Shown one piece after another: positions 24,966 to 33,772 of a stretch of DNA of 64,000 nucleotides (the first letter of the stretch is position 1; each line of letters starts with the position of its first letter). The notes under the pieces were generated by a model, which searched no databases, was not told where the DNA came from, and saw only the letters and a list, made by a program, of their open reading frames with translations. Source of the stretch: Primorskyibacter flagellatus (GTDB lineage: Bacteria; Pseudomonadota; Alphaproteobacteria; Rhodobacterales; Rhodobacteraceae); contig NZ_FWYD01000001.1 of assembly GCF_900176485.1 (NCBI RefSeq), forward strand, positions 1 through 64,000, in the 5' to 3' direction. Both the position numbers and the translations under genes were made by a program.

Positions 24966-26624
24966 TCAGTCAGAGTTCCTGCACCCAAGCTTGAAGCCGC
25001 CATTGCAATGGGCGGCCAGTCTTGCGCTGTCAGCCTCGGACCAATTCTCGGGATTGGTGACGGCGACCCATGGGCGCACATAATCCGGCCCATAATAACT
25101 GTGTCCGTGTCCAGCAGGAGCGGTTGTCGCCAGCGCCATATCGACGGCCAACTGAAATTGCGTGACCACAGGCATGAATGTCATATGCGACGACACATCT
25201 TCGGCCGCAGGCTCGCGCATCCATTCAGGGCGACGAAACAACGAAGCAGGTTCGTAAAACACGATCGGGTCGCTTGAATATTGCAGATAGACAATCCGTA
25301 TCGTACCCCAGCCATCGGGACCGCCCGCATCCTCTGTGTGAGAGGCGAAACGCACGATGCGCCCGTCTCCGATGGTTGGCCGCACATAGGGGCTGTCGGG
25401 ATCCCTGTCGGCATAGACCCTGATCCACCGGTCCGACGGAAATGGCGGCCCGGCCCACAACGCGCCGTTGATCGGATCGTCCAGCAGGGCGAACAAGCCC
25501 GTTCCGTGCATCGACGACCATGCACCGAGGCTGAGACCATGTATATATAGCTTCGGGCGCGCGTCCTCGGGCAGGGTTTTCCAGTAGCTGTGCACGGCTG
25601 AAATCAGCGCGACCGCCTGATCCAGACCAGAGCGCGTTTCAAGGATAAGCGCCAGCGGCGATTGCAGATAGGAATATTGTACGGCAATCGTGGCGATGTC
25701 GCCGCCATGCATATATTCCACGGTATCGACCGCGCCGGGATCGAGCCATCCGGTGCCCGTCGGCAATGCGACGATCAGCACCTTCCGATCAAACCCACCA
25801 AGCCGCTTGAGTTCCCCCAACGCGATGTCCGCGCGCAACTGCGGCGTATCGGCTTGGGCCAGGCCCGCATAGACGCGGATTGGTTGCAAGGCATCCCGGC
25901 CCGTGAACCGTGCGATGTCAGCTGCGCTGGGGCCTCGTGTCACATAATCACGGCCGGGCTTGCCCATCGCATCCCAGTCTATCAGTGACGCTTTTCCTCC
26001 GACTGCTTCTTCATCGGTGGGGGCGGGCGGGGCGGTGTCGAACAGATCCTGCGCAATGGTTACCGATTCATCAAGATTGGCAATGACCCTGTCCAATATG
26101 CCGTCACGGGTGACGATTACCACAAGGATCGCCATCAGCGCGAGGCCAATGATATTGGCGGTGCGTGCGGGCATGAACAGATACAATCGACGTTGCAAAA
26201 CGTTAAACGTGATGCGCATCAAAAAACCAAGCAGGAAGAGTGCGCCAAATACGGTCGCTGCGACCAATACCATCTGGACGGTTTGACTGCTGTCGGCCAG
26301 TTCCATACCCATGCGCGACCGAATGTCGTTCTGCCAAATATTGGATTGCCTCAGGCAGATGAACAGAAGGATCAGCACGGGAAGGGTGAGCACTGCATGG
26401 AAGATCGTCGCGGCTCGCCCTTTGAGCGTTGGCAATTCCATCACCCACCAGGCACCCATGATGATCCGCCCGATCAGATAGCCCAGTGCCGTGACCAAGC
26501 CACCAAGCACGCCCTGCACAACCCATTCGCGTGGGATAAGGGACGGGGTCAGCGATGCCGCGAAAAATAGCAGACCCAGCAGGAAAGGCAGTATTTTCAG
26601 GCCGGATCTCTCGAAAATGCGCAT
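24966..26624 (-). CDS. Membrane-anchored alpha/beta hydrolase family protein
   Basis: A 552-aa protein. The N-terminal half has about five transmembrane helices (through residue 175); the C-terminal half is an alpha/beta-hydrolase-like catalytic domain with nucleophile elbow G-L-S-L-G in LYIHGLSLGAWSS. This matches the two-domain DUF2319-type proteins (alpha/beta-hydrolase N- and C-terminal families). Substrate and localisation of the catalytic site are unknown; roles in lipid or peptide hydrolysis are speculation. It is monocistronic. The end residue region is rich in Asn/Gly and unremarkable. Confidence 0.8.
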   Translation of the reverse strand: MRIFERSGLKILPFLLGLLFFAASLTPSLIPREWVVQGVLGGLVTALGYLIGRIIMGAWWVMELPTLKGRAATIFHAVLTLPVLILLFICLRQSNIWQNDIRSRMGMELADSSQTVQMVLVAATVFGALFLLGFLMRITFNVLQRRLYLFMPARTANIIGLALMAILVVIVTRDGILDRVIANLDESVTIAQDLFDTAPPAPTDEEAVGGKASLIDWDAMGKPGRDYVTRGPSAADIARFTGRDALQPIRVYAGLAQADTPQLRADIALGELKRLGGFDRKVLIVALPTGTGWLDPGAVDTVEYMHGGDIATIAVQYSYLQSPLALILETRSGLDQAVALISAVHSYWKTLPEDARPKLYIHGLSLGAWSSMHGTGLFALLDDPINGALWAGPPFPSDRWIRVYADRDPDSPYVRPTIGDGRIVRFASHTEDAGGPDGWGTIRIVYLQYSSDPIVFYEPASLFRRPEWMREPAAEDVSSHMTFMPVVTQFQLAVDMALATTAPAGHGHSYYGPDYVRPWVAVTNPENWSEADSARLAAHCNGGFKLGCRNSD

Positions 26625-26767
26625 CTCTTGCTTTCTGCTATTCTTGCGGTGCCGGCTCTCGCAAGGCAGGCAGCCTACTATCTTGCTTTTCCGCCGTCCT
26701 GTTTTCTGTGACGCACCATGCCAACCGGCAAACTAAACGGGTCTTGGCTCAAGACAAAACAAACGGT

Positions 26768-27178
26768 TCAGATATGCGCTTCGTTGACGTCGCGGATTCT
26801 TTCGACCATTGCGCGCAAACCGTTCGAACGCTGTGCGGACAGATGATCGTTAAGCCCCAATCGGCCCAGTTCTGCGCGAGCGTCGACCTTCAGAACCTCT
26901 GCCGGTGACAGGCCGTTGTAGAGCGTACGCAATACCGCGATCAGGCCACGCACAATCATCGCGTCGCTGTCGCCGTCAAAGTGAAAGGTCTTTCCCTGCC
27001 AGTTGGGGAACAGCCAGACTTGGCTGGCACAGCCCTCGACCTTTGTGGCGGGGACTTTCAGTTCCTCGGCCAGCGGATCCATATCGCGGCCAAGTTCGAT
27101 CACCATGCGATAGCGATCTTCCCAATCGTCGAGAAACTCGAAGTCTTCGGCGATATCCTCAAATGCGGTTTGCGCCAT
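26768..27178 (-). CDS. sufE: SufE family Fe-S cluster assembly sulfur acceptor
   Basis: A 136-aa SufE protein that accepts persulfide sulfur from the cysteine desulfurase SufS. The reactive cysteine is in KVEGCASQVWL, and the fold-typical LRTLYNGLSPAEVL and SAQRSNGLRAMVERIR are present. ATG 27178 has AAAGGG about 9 bases upstream; a GTG at 27187 is the alternative. The suf operon itself is not in the window. Confidence 0.93.
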   Translation of the reverse strand: MAQTAFEDIAEDFEFLDDWEDRYRMVIELGRDMDPLAEELKVPATKVEGCASQVWLFPNWQGKTFHFDGDSDAMIVRGLIAVLRTLYNGLSPAEVLKVDARAELGRLGLNDHLSAQRSNGLRAMVERIRDVNEAHI

Positions 27179-27311
27179 GGCGGACACCCTTTTTGCCTGT
27201 CTGTTTGTGACCTAAGTCGCGCATAGCCAAAGGTCCAGCCCGCCTTCACGCTTTTCAAGCGCTGCGCAATGCGGTAACCGGGTTGAGGACGGTAACAAAG
27301 GCAGGCAGCGC

Positions 27312-27818
27312 ATGCAAAAGGCACTTTCGGCTCTGGTGGTTTCGGCTTTGGTTCTGGCAAGCTGCGGCACGATCCGCGAGTCTCGTCTCAACCCGTTCAA
27401 TTGGTTCGGGCGCAGTCAAGCCACGGTGGTGACGGATGGCACCGGTGCGGTCAATCCGCTGATCCCGCGCCGGCGCGCCTCTATCTTTCGGCCGGAGGCG
27501 GCGGCCTATTCCGGTCAGTTGATCGGCGAGGTCTCGGAACTGTTGATTGAACGACGTCCCGGCGGCGCCGTGATCCGGGCCACGGGCGTGTCTGATCGGT
27601 TGGGGCCGTTCGAGGCGAAGCTGGTCAAGAATGACGATGAGACGGACGCAGATACCCTGACCTATGATATGCGCGCCTATCAGCCTGCAAATCCCACCAC
27701 TCAAAGCGATTGGCCCCGGACCGTCACTGTCGCTGTTTACCTCACTGATCAGGAACTGCGCGACATTCGCGAGATCCGGGTGAAATCTGCCCGCAAAATT
27801 CAGACCAGCCGCCGATAG
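27312..27818 (+). CDS. Conserved outer-membrane-type lipoprotein, unknown function
   Basis: A 168-aa lipoprotein. The signal sequence MQKALSALVVSALVLASC has a clear lipobox (L-A-S-C, Cys18). The mature part carries SRLNPFNWFGRS and ends in a beta-rich domain (GAVIRATGVSDRLGPFEAKLV). I recall such small lipoproteins as conserved in Rhodobacteraceae, but no function is known to me. It is convergent with the SDR gene and divergent from sufE. Confidence 0.8.
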   Translation: MQKALSALVVSALVLASCGTIRESRLNPFNWFGRSQATVVTDGTGAVNPLIPRRRASIFRPEAAAYSGQLIGEVSELLIERRPGGAVIRATGVSDRLGPFEAKLVKNDDETDADTLTYDMRAYQPANPTTQSDWPRTVTVAVYLTDQELRDIREIRVKSARKIQTSRR

Positions 27819-27929
27819 CGGGGCAGGTCTTTCCAAAGCCTGATCGCTTTTGACCTGGAATGGCTCGCATGTGTTGCAGGCAGTGTTGTCTTGCGACCGC
27901 CTGCGCAAGCGGGGTCCGAAACCCACGTC

Positions 27930-28718
27930 TCAGCTGCTGGCGTTGGGGGTTGCCGCACTGCCTGCCAGCAGGCCGCCGTCGATGTTCAATTCGGCACCTG
28001 TCATGTAGGCAGCCTCGTCAGATGCAAGCAGGACCGCGAGTGCAGCCACCTCCGCCGGATCGCCGAAACGGCGCAGCGGCGTGTCGGCGACAAAGGCGGC
28101 CATGCGCGCTTCGCGGTCCGGGCCGTCACCTAGCATCGGCTCCCACATCGGAGTCAGGACCGCCGCAGGATGGATCGAGTTGCAGCGGATGTTCAGCCCC
28201 TGTTCGGCGCAGTACAGCGCCACGGATTTCGTATGATTGCGCACCGCCGCCTTGGAAGAGGCATAAGCAGCGGCTGCTGGAATGCCCACCAGACCAGACC
28301 GTGACGAGATATTGACGATCGATCCTGCGCCCTTGTCGCGCATCGCGCCAATCGCGTAGCGGCACCCAAGAAAGGTGCCATCCAGGTTCACCGCATGAAC
28401 GGCGCGCCAGTCTTCAAGGGTGGCGTTTTCTGGATCATGCGGGCGCATTGCATCCTCGAACCCGGTGACGCCCGCGTTATTGACCAGAACATCGCAATGC
28501 GGAAACCCCGCCTTCAGCGCGTCCCAATCGGCCTCTGACGACACGTCGAGCCGCAGGAAGTCGCAGCCCAGTTCAGACGCGACGGCTTTGGCGCTTTCGG
28601 CATGTCTGTCGGTGACAACCACCTTTGCGCCCTCGTTTGCGAAGGCGCGCGCGATGGCTGCACCAATGCCGCGGCCACTGCCGGTGACGATGCAGATCTT
28701 TCCTGTCAGTCGGTTCAT
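27930..28718 (-). CDS. SDR family NAD(P)-dependent oxidoreductase
   Basis: A 262-aa classical short-chain dehydrogenase: cofactor motif [10 protein letters not shown], structural NNAG, catalytic Ser in NISSRSG and YASSK (YxxxK), and the C-terminal [28 protein letters not shown] block. An Asp after strand 2 (VVTDRHA) favours NAD+. ATG 28718 has CGGAA just upstream. It lies 181 bases downstream of the aldolase gene on the same strand and probably oxidises a polyol or sugar of the inositol-type locus, though a separate transcript is possible. Confidence 0.88.
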   Translation of the reverse strand: MNRLTGKICIVTGSGRGIGAAIARAFANEGAKVVVTDRHAESAKAVASELGCDFLRLDVSSEADWDALKAGFPHCDVLVNNAGVTGFEDAMRPHDPENATLEDWRAVHAVNLDGTFLGCRYAIGAMRDKGAGSIVNISSRSGLVGIPAAAAYASSKAAVRNHTKSVALYCAEQGLNIRCNSIHPAAVLTPMWEPMLGDGPDREARMAAFVADTPLRRFGDPAEVAALAVLLASDEAAYMTGAELNIDGGLLAGSAATPNASS

Positions 28719-28899
28719 GTCAGTTCCGTTTCGAAAATAGAGAGAGTATTCAATCTGTGGCGAAAGATGCGCGGCGCGCCCCACTGACCTGTTTCCAAGC
28801 TGTATTGACCAGATTGTAGACCATCGGGCATCGACAAAACAGCGTTGATCGCTGACGCAAACGCTCGCTGTGCACCGGGTGCATCATGACCACGAATGG

Positions 28900-29739
28900 T
28901 TATGACGACTTTGGTTTCAACATACGCAACACCTGTCGGGTGGCCGCAACCACGGGGGTGTGGGTCTCCGCCAGTATCGCATTTCTGTCAAAGCGGGACG
29001 GGTCTGCATTCACGGCCGACCTCAACGCGTCGCCGAAGGCCATGCGCAGCTCGGTGCCAATGTTGAACTTGCAAATCGCGGACCCACGCGCCAGTGCCTT
29101 CCGTTGCGCGACCGGCACGCCAGAGCCGCCATGGATCACCAAAGGTACCTGCGTGACAGCCTCGATCGCGCGGATGCGCGCTTCGTCCAGTCCGGCACCG
29201 GATCTGTCCTGTTGCAAATGCACGTTGCCGACCGAGATTGCCAGCGCGTCCACACCGGTTTCGCGGGCAAAACGTTCCGCTTCTTCCGGGTCCGTTCCAG
29301 CAGAAGCTTCGCCATCCGCATAGCCGACAAATCCGATCTCGCCCTCGCAGGAAATTCCCGCCGCATGGGCCATCTGTGCAATCGCGGCGGTCTCGTCGAT
29401 ATTCTGCTGAAGTGGCTTGCGCGACCCGTCGAACATGACCGAGGTAAAGCCGCATTCCAGCGCCTGTCTGCACTCCTCCAGCGTATATCCGTGATCCAGA
29501 TGCGCGACGACCGGCACCGACGCGCCTTCGGCCAGATGACGGAACATTGCGGCCAGAACGGGCAGGGGGGTGTGCGCGCGGCATCCCGGACCGGCCTGAA
29601 GGATCACCGGCAGGCACTCGGCCTCGGCCGCCGCCACGAAAGCGCGCATGTCCTCCCAGCCCAATGTCACCAGCCCAGCCACGGCATAGCCACCTTTGAG
29701 TGCGGGCTGAAGAACATCGGCGAGCGTCACGAGTGTCAT
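28900..29739 (-). CDS. Class II fructose-bisphosphate-type aldolase (IolJ-like)
   Basis: A 279-aa zinc-dependent class II aldolase. HLDHG supplies the catalytic Asp and zinc His; further zinc ligands lie in GEIGFVG (Glu) and VIHGGSG (His); and the phosphate-binding segment is CKFNIGTELRMAF. In inositol catabolism the IolJ enzyme splits 2-deoxy-5-keto-D-gluconate 6-phosphate to DHAP and malonate semialdehyde, and the direct ATGA overlap with iolB supports that role over glycolysis. Tagatose- or fructose-bisphosphate activity cannot be excluded. Confidence 0.85.
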   Translation of the reverse strand: MTLVTLADVLQPALKGGYAVAGLVTLGWEDMRAFVAAAEAECLPVILQAGPGCRAHTPLPVLAAMFRHLAEGASVPVVAHLDHGYTLEECRQALECGFTSVMFDGSRKPLQQNIDETAAIAQMAHAAGISCEGEIGFVGYADGEASAGTDPEEAERFARETGVDALAISVGNVHLQQDRSGAGLDEARIRAIEAVTQVPLVIHGGSGVPVAQRKALARGSAICKFNIGTELRMAFGDALRSAVNADPSRFDRNAILAETHTPVVAATRQVLRMLKPKSS

Positions 29740-30578
29740 TTGAACTTCGCTATCATGTCCTTGATGCCGGGGATGGTTTCCAGCTGTGCCGCATGGGTCG
29801 GCTGAAAATACTGCACCAGCGACCGCTGGCTCAGCCCGCCAAGGATGGTGAAATAATACATTTCATAGCCTGGCAGAACCGCGCAAGGGTGATAGCCCTT
29901 GTCGATGCAGACCGTCGATCCGTCCATGATATGGTAGGCGTCGCCGGGAGTGTTGTCCTCGCGCTGGAGCATTTGCAAACCTGACCCGTAATTGGGCCGG
30001 AAACGGAAATTATAGGTCTCGTCATGCCGGGTCTCGGTGGGCAGGCGGTCCGTGTCATGCTTGTGGCTGGGGAAGCCCGACCAACCGCCCTGACCGACGG
30101 TATAAAGCTCGCTGACCAAAAGACGGCCCACCTTGTCATGCTGGTTGGCACCAAGGATATGCTTGATCTTGCGATGCGTCTTGGTGTCGTCCGATCCGTA
30201 TTGCACAAGGTCGATTCCGCCGACGCGCACATCGAACGGGTCGAGTACCTTGTCGTATTTCGCGCCCGCGACAAACACCTCTGTCTCGTTCGAAACGCAG
30301 TTGAACATCACCTTTGCGCCGGACGGAACATAGACACCCTCTGGCTCGCCGTCCCAAACATCCACGCCGCGTCTGCCAAGGCTGGGGAATTTGACGCCTT
30401 CGACTTCCACATCCACGGTGCCGGTCGCGGGCACGATGCAGGTCTCGTACCCCGGAACCCGATATTCAAAAGCCTCGCCCTTCTTTAGTTTAACGATGTT
30501 GAAATAGTTCAGTGGGACCAGCGCGTTGTCCACATCGACGATGGGCACATTCCGGTTGTCATGGGGGGCGATATGCAT
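29736..30578 (-). CDS. iolB: 5-deoxy-glucuronate isomerase
   Basis: A 280-aa bicupin isomerase converting 5-deoxy-D-glucuronate to 2-deoxy-5-keto-D-gluconate. Diagnostic blocks are GWSGFPSHKHDTDRLPTETRHDETYNFRF and YHPCAVLPGYEMYYF, carrying the metal His/Glu set. ATG 30578 (MHIAPHD) gives the usual family length; the open frame extends 136 codons further upstream only by chance, opposite iolC coding. It lies 14 bases after iolC and overlaps the aldolase start. Confidence 0.93.
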   Translation of the reverse strand: MHIAPHDNRNVPIVDVDNALVPLNYFNIVKLKKGEAFEYRVPGYETCIVPATGTVDVEVEGVKFPSLGRRGVDVWDGEPEGVYVPSGAKVMFNCVSNETEVFVAGAKYDKVLDPFDVRVGGIDLVQYGSDDTKTHRKIKHILGANQHDKVGRLLVSELYTVGQGGWSGFPSHKHDTDRLPTETRHDETYNFRFRPNYGSGLQMLQREDNTPGDAYHIMDGSTVCIDKGYHPCAVLPGYEMYYFTILGGLSQRSLVQYFQPTHAAQLETIPGIKDMIAKFK

Positions 30579-30592
30579 GTCTGTGATCCTAT

Positions 30593-31573
30593 TCAGGGTG
30601 TTGTCGGGCCGGGATGCGAAGACAGGAACGCCTCCAGCTCGGCAGGGGTGGGCATGGCAGGCGCGCAGCCGACGCGGCCAACCACGATGGCGGCGCAGGC
30701 AGAGCCGCGCAGCACCGCGTCGCGCAGCGGCAGGCCGGCGGCAAGTGCGGCAATGAAACCGCCCATGAAGCTGTCGCCGGCCCCGGTGGGTTTGAGCGCC
30801 TGAACGGGGTAGATTCCGGTTCGGAATTCGTCGTCGCGGGTGATGGTGACCGCGCCTTCTTCGCCCATCTTGTAGACGACGATCCGCGCGGTCGTGGCCG
30901 CAAGTTCGCGCGCCTTGTCCAGACCCTTGTCGTAATCCCCGGCCATGAAGCCGAATTCCACATCGTTGCCGATGATGATGTCGCACATGGCCGCAGCGCG
31001 AGAATATGTTTCAGCGGCTATCTTGGCTGAGGGCCAGGAATAGGGACGGTAATCGACATCGAAGATCAGCGGCAGACCGGCGGCACGGGCGAGGTCAAAC
31101 GCGTGGAATGTTGCACTACGCGACGGCTCTGCCGCAAAGACGGTGCCGGTGGTGATCAGCGCCGCGTATCGCGTGTAGTCAACGGCTGCGACATCCTCGG
31201 TCGTCATCGCGAAATCGGCGGCGCCGTTGCGGTAGATCACCGATTGCGTGTCCTCCAGCCGGGTTTCCACGACGGCCAGCGAATTGCGCGCCTCGCCGCC
31301 CACGGGCCGGACATGGCTGCGGTCGATCCCGTAGCGGTCAAGTTGGTTCAAAGCAAAACGGCCAATCGCATCATCGGACACACAAGTGACCAGCGCCGCT
31401 TTTCCGCCATGCCGCGTAAAGGCCACGCTGATATTGGCCGAAGAGCCGCCAAGTGCAGTCGTAAACTGCGCCGCATCTTCGACCTTTGCGCCGGGCGGAT
31501 CGGCATACATGTCCATCCCGGCACGGCCGAGAACGACAAAGCTGTTACCGTCGATGCGCTCAAGATCAGCCAT
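30593..31573 (-). CDS. iolC: 5-dehydro-2-deoxygluconokinase
   Basis: A 326-aa PfkB-family sugar kinase. The first signature region is GRAGMDMYADPPG and GGSSANISVAFTRHG, and the catalytic anion-hole motif is KPTGAGDSFMGGF near the C-terminus. IolC phosphorylates 2-deoxy-5-keto-D-gluconate. ATG 31573 has AAGGA 6 bases upstream. In many proteobacteria iolC is fused to a C-terminal DUF2090 aldolase-like domain; this one is the short form with a separate aldolase two genes later. The operator at 31665-31682 precedes it. Confidence 0.92.
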   Translation of the reverse strand: MADLERIDGNSFVVLGRAGMDMYADPPGAKVEDAAQFTTALGGSSANISVAFTRHGGKAALVTCVSDDAIGRFALNQLDRYGIDRSHVRPVGGEARNSLAVVETRLEDTQSVIYRNGAADFAMTTEDVAAVDYTRYAALITTGTVFAAEPSRSATFHAFDLARAAGLPLIFDVDYRPYSWPSAKIAAETYSRAAAMCDIIIGNDVEFGFMAGDYDKGLDKARELAATTARIVVYKMGEEGAVTITRDDEFRTGIYPVQALKPTGAGDSFMGGFIAALAAGLPLRDAVLRGSACAAIVVGRVGCAPAMPTPAELEAFLSSHPGPTTP

Positions 31574-31664
31574 CTTTCGTCCTTCATCCTTGGGTGGCAC
31601 GGCTCGGAAAATCATGCAGCGAACCGATTGCCGCTTGCAGTGCGTCAACGTCCACGATACCGTT

Positions 31665-31682
31665 TTTGCAACCGGTTGCAAA
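31665..31682. promoter_or_regulatory. LacI-family operator in the divergent iolC / oxidoreductase promoter
   Basis: TTTGCAACCGGTTGCAAA is a perfect 18-base palindrome with the CG-centred structure typical of LacI-family operators. It lies 24 bases before the rightward start codon and 92 bases before iolC. A matching site precedes the lacI-type gene at 35998-36015. Confidence 0.75.
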
Positions 31683-31705
31683 TGGAAAGCGGTGGGAGAG
31701 GGCGG

Positions 31706-32809
31706 ATGCGGGACATCGGGATAGGGATTATCGGCGGTGGCTACATGGGCAAGGCACATGCGGTGGCGATGTCCTGCGTCGGGGCGGTGTTCGCAACGGC
31801 CCTGCGTCCGCGGCTTGATATGATTTGCGCGACCAGTGAGACAAGCGCCGAACGCTACAGGCAAGCCTATGGATTTGCGCGGGCGACCGCTGACTGGCGG
31901 GTATTGGTCGCCGATCCGAAGGTCGAGGCCATTATCATCGCCTCGCCGCAGGGCACTCATCGGGTGGCGGCTGAGGCTGCGTTCGAACTGGGCAAGCCGG
32001 TGTTTTGCGAAAAACCACTTGGCGCGACGCTGGACGACAGCCGGACGATGGTGGCCGCGGCAGAGGCCAGTGGCGCGGTCAATATGGTGGGATTCAACTA
32101 TATCCGCACCCCCGCCAGCCAATTTGCGCGCCAGTTGATCGCCGAAGGTGCCATCGGCGAGATCACCTGGTTCCGAGGGGAACATACCGAGGATTTCTAC
32201 GCCGATCCGCAGATGCCCGCGACGTGGCGCGCACAGGGAATGTCGAACGGTACAATGGGGGATCTTGCCCCGCATATGATCAACGGCGCGCTGGCGCTTG
32301 TCGGGCCAATCACACGACTGATCGCCGAAGTCGAGACCGTGCATGCCGAACGCCCCGGCGGACGCGTCACCAATGACGATCACGGCCAGATGATGTGCCG
32401 GTTTGAAAACGGTGCCATGGGGCAGATGTATTTCAGCCGCGTCGCGACCGGGCGCAAGATGGGCTACGCGTATGAGATCTCGGGAACGAAAGGCGCGATC
32501 CGCTTCGATCAGGAGGATCAGAACGCGCTTTGGCTCTACCGGATGGAGGGGCCCGAGGCGACGCGTGGCTTTACAAAGATCCTGACCGGACCGACACATC
32601 CCGATTATGAACCCTTCTGTCAGGGACCGGGACATGGCACCGGCTATCAGGATCAGATCATCATCGAGGCCAAGGATTTTCTGACCGCCATCGACACGGG
32701 CAAGGCGATCTGGCCGACATTTCGCGACGGTATGGAGGTCAACCGTGTCATCGCCACGGCGCTTGCGTCGTCGGAGTTGAAAACCTGGCAGGACGTCTCG
32801 GCGTTCTGA
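31706..32809 (+). CDS. Gfo/Idh/MocA family NAD-dependent oxidoreductase
   Basis: A 367-aa dehydrogenase: N-terminal Rossmann fold (GIIGGGYMGKAHA) with the conserved CEKPLG lysine motif, then the alpha/beta substrate domain with GDLAPHMING carrying the catalytic Asp/His pair. ATG 31706 has GGGAGAGG upstream; earlier in-frame starts fall within the opposite iolC gene. It probably oxidises an inositol or related polyol. It is the first gene of a rightward operon with iolE and a second family member. Exact substrate (myo-, scyllo- or another inositol) cannot be told. Confidence 0.88.
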   Translation: MRDIGIGIIGGGYMGKAHAVAMSCVGAVFATALRPRLDMICATSETSAERYRQAYGFARATADWRVLVADPKVEAIIIASPQGTHRVAAEAAFELGKPVFCEKPLGATLDDSRTMVAAAEASGAVNMVGFNYIRTPASQFARQLIAEGAIGEITWFRGEHTEDFYADPQMPATWRAQGMSNGTMGDLAPHMINGALALVGPITRLIAEVETVHAERPGGRVTNDDHGQMMCRFENGAMGQMYFSRVATGRKMGYAYEISGTKGAIRFDQEDQNALWLYRMEGPEATRGFTKILTGPTHPDYEPFCQGPGHGTGYQDQIIIEAKDFLTAIDTGKAIWPTFRDGMEVNRVIATALASSELKTWQDVSAF

Positions 32810-32830
32810 ACCTGTAAAGGGCTTGTTCAC

Positions 32831-33721
32831 ATGACCATTCGTATCGGCAATGCGCCCTGTTCCTGGGGTATCGAGTTTCCCAGCGATCCGTCCTATCCCA
32901 GCTGGCCGTCGGTCTTGGATCAATGCGCAGGCGCGGGCTATAGGGGGATAGAGCTTGGCCCCATCGGCTATATGCCCGAGGACCCCGCGATCCTTGCGCC
33001 GGCATTGGCAGAGCGTGATCTGGAAATCATCGGTGGCGTTGTCTTTCAGCCATTCCATGATTCGGCAAAATGGGACGCCGTGCAGGATGCCAGCCAGCGC
33101 ACCTGCAAGGCGCTGGTCGCACATGGCGCGGAACATCTGGTGCTGATCGACAGCATCTCGCCGCGCCGTGCGCCCACGGCTGGCCGCGCGAATGAAGCGG
33201 AACAGATGGGCGCGACAGAGTGGGTCGCGTTCCGCGATCGCATCGCCTCAATCGCGAAACTGGGCACCGAGGAATACGGCCTGACCGTTGCCATCCACGC
33301 CCACGCGGCCGGTTTCATGGATTTCGAACCAGAATTGGAGCGTCTGCTGGACGAGGTTGATGAAGGCATCCTGAAGATCTGTTTTGACACGGGCCATCAT
33401 TCCTATGCGGGGTTCGATCCCATTGCCTTTATGGACCGCCATATGGACCGTATTTCCTACATGCATTTCAAGGATATAGATCCGGTTGTGAAGGCAGATG
33501 TTGTCGCCAGAAGCACTGATTTCTACACCGCCTGCGGGCAGGGGATCTTTTGCAATCTTGGGCACGGCGATGTGGATTTCCCAGCCGTCCGGCAGCGCCT
33601 TCTGGACGCCGGTTTCAGCGGCTGGTGCACGGTCGAGCAGGACTGCGACCCGTCGCTGCCGGGTACGCCACTTGAAGATGCGCGCGCCAATCGAGAATAT
33701 CTGCAATCCATCGGATTTTAG
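32831..33721 (+). CDS. iolE: Inosose dehydratase-like sugar isomerase/epimerase
   Basis: A 296-aa TIM-barrel protein of the xylose-isomerase-like AP-endonuclease family 2. Its start GNAPCSWGIEFPSD is typical of IolE; metal ligands are visible in LVLIDS..., CFDTGHHSYAG and the final WCTVEQDCDP. IolE dehydrates 2-keto-myo-inositol to 3D-trihydroxycyclohexane-1,2-dione. It sits 21 bases after the oxidoreductase gene. The symbol rests on family resemblance and context with iolB and iolC. Confidence 0.82.
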   Translation: MTIRIGNAPCSWGIEFPSDPSYPSWPSVLDQCAGAGYRGIELGPIGYMPEDPAILAPALAERDLEIIGGVVFQPFHDSAKWDAVQDASQRTCKALVAHGAEHLVLIDSISPRRAPTAGRANEAEQMGATEWVAFRDRIASIAKLGTEEYGLTVAIHAHAAGFMDFEPELERLLDEVDEGILKICFDTGHHSYAGFDPIAFMDRHMDRISYMHFKDIDPVVKADVVARSTDFYTACGQGIFCNLGHGDVDFPAVRQRLLDAGFSGWCTVEQDCDPSLPGTPLEDARANREYLQSIGF

Positions 33722-33772
33722 CCGCAATGCCGGGGCATAAGGCCTTGGCAATGTGCGAGGAAAGGCAAAGAC

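Noticed and set aside
28871-28883. TGCACC-G-GGTGCA inverted repeat downstream of the aldolase gene
   Set aside because: The stem is only six pairs with a 1-base centre and has no T run; too weak to call a terminator or operator.
31574-33136. N-terminal extension of the iolC frame to 33136
   Set aside because: The extension runs through the opposite oxidoreductase and iolE coding; the PfkB family start and the AAGGA site fix the start at 31573.
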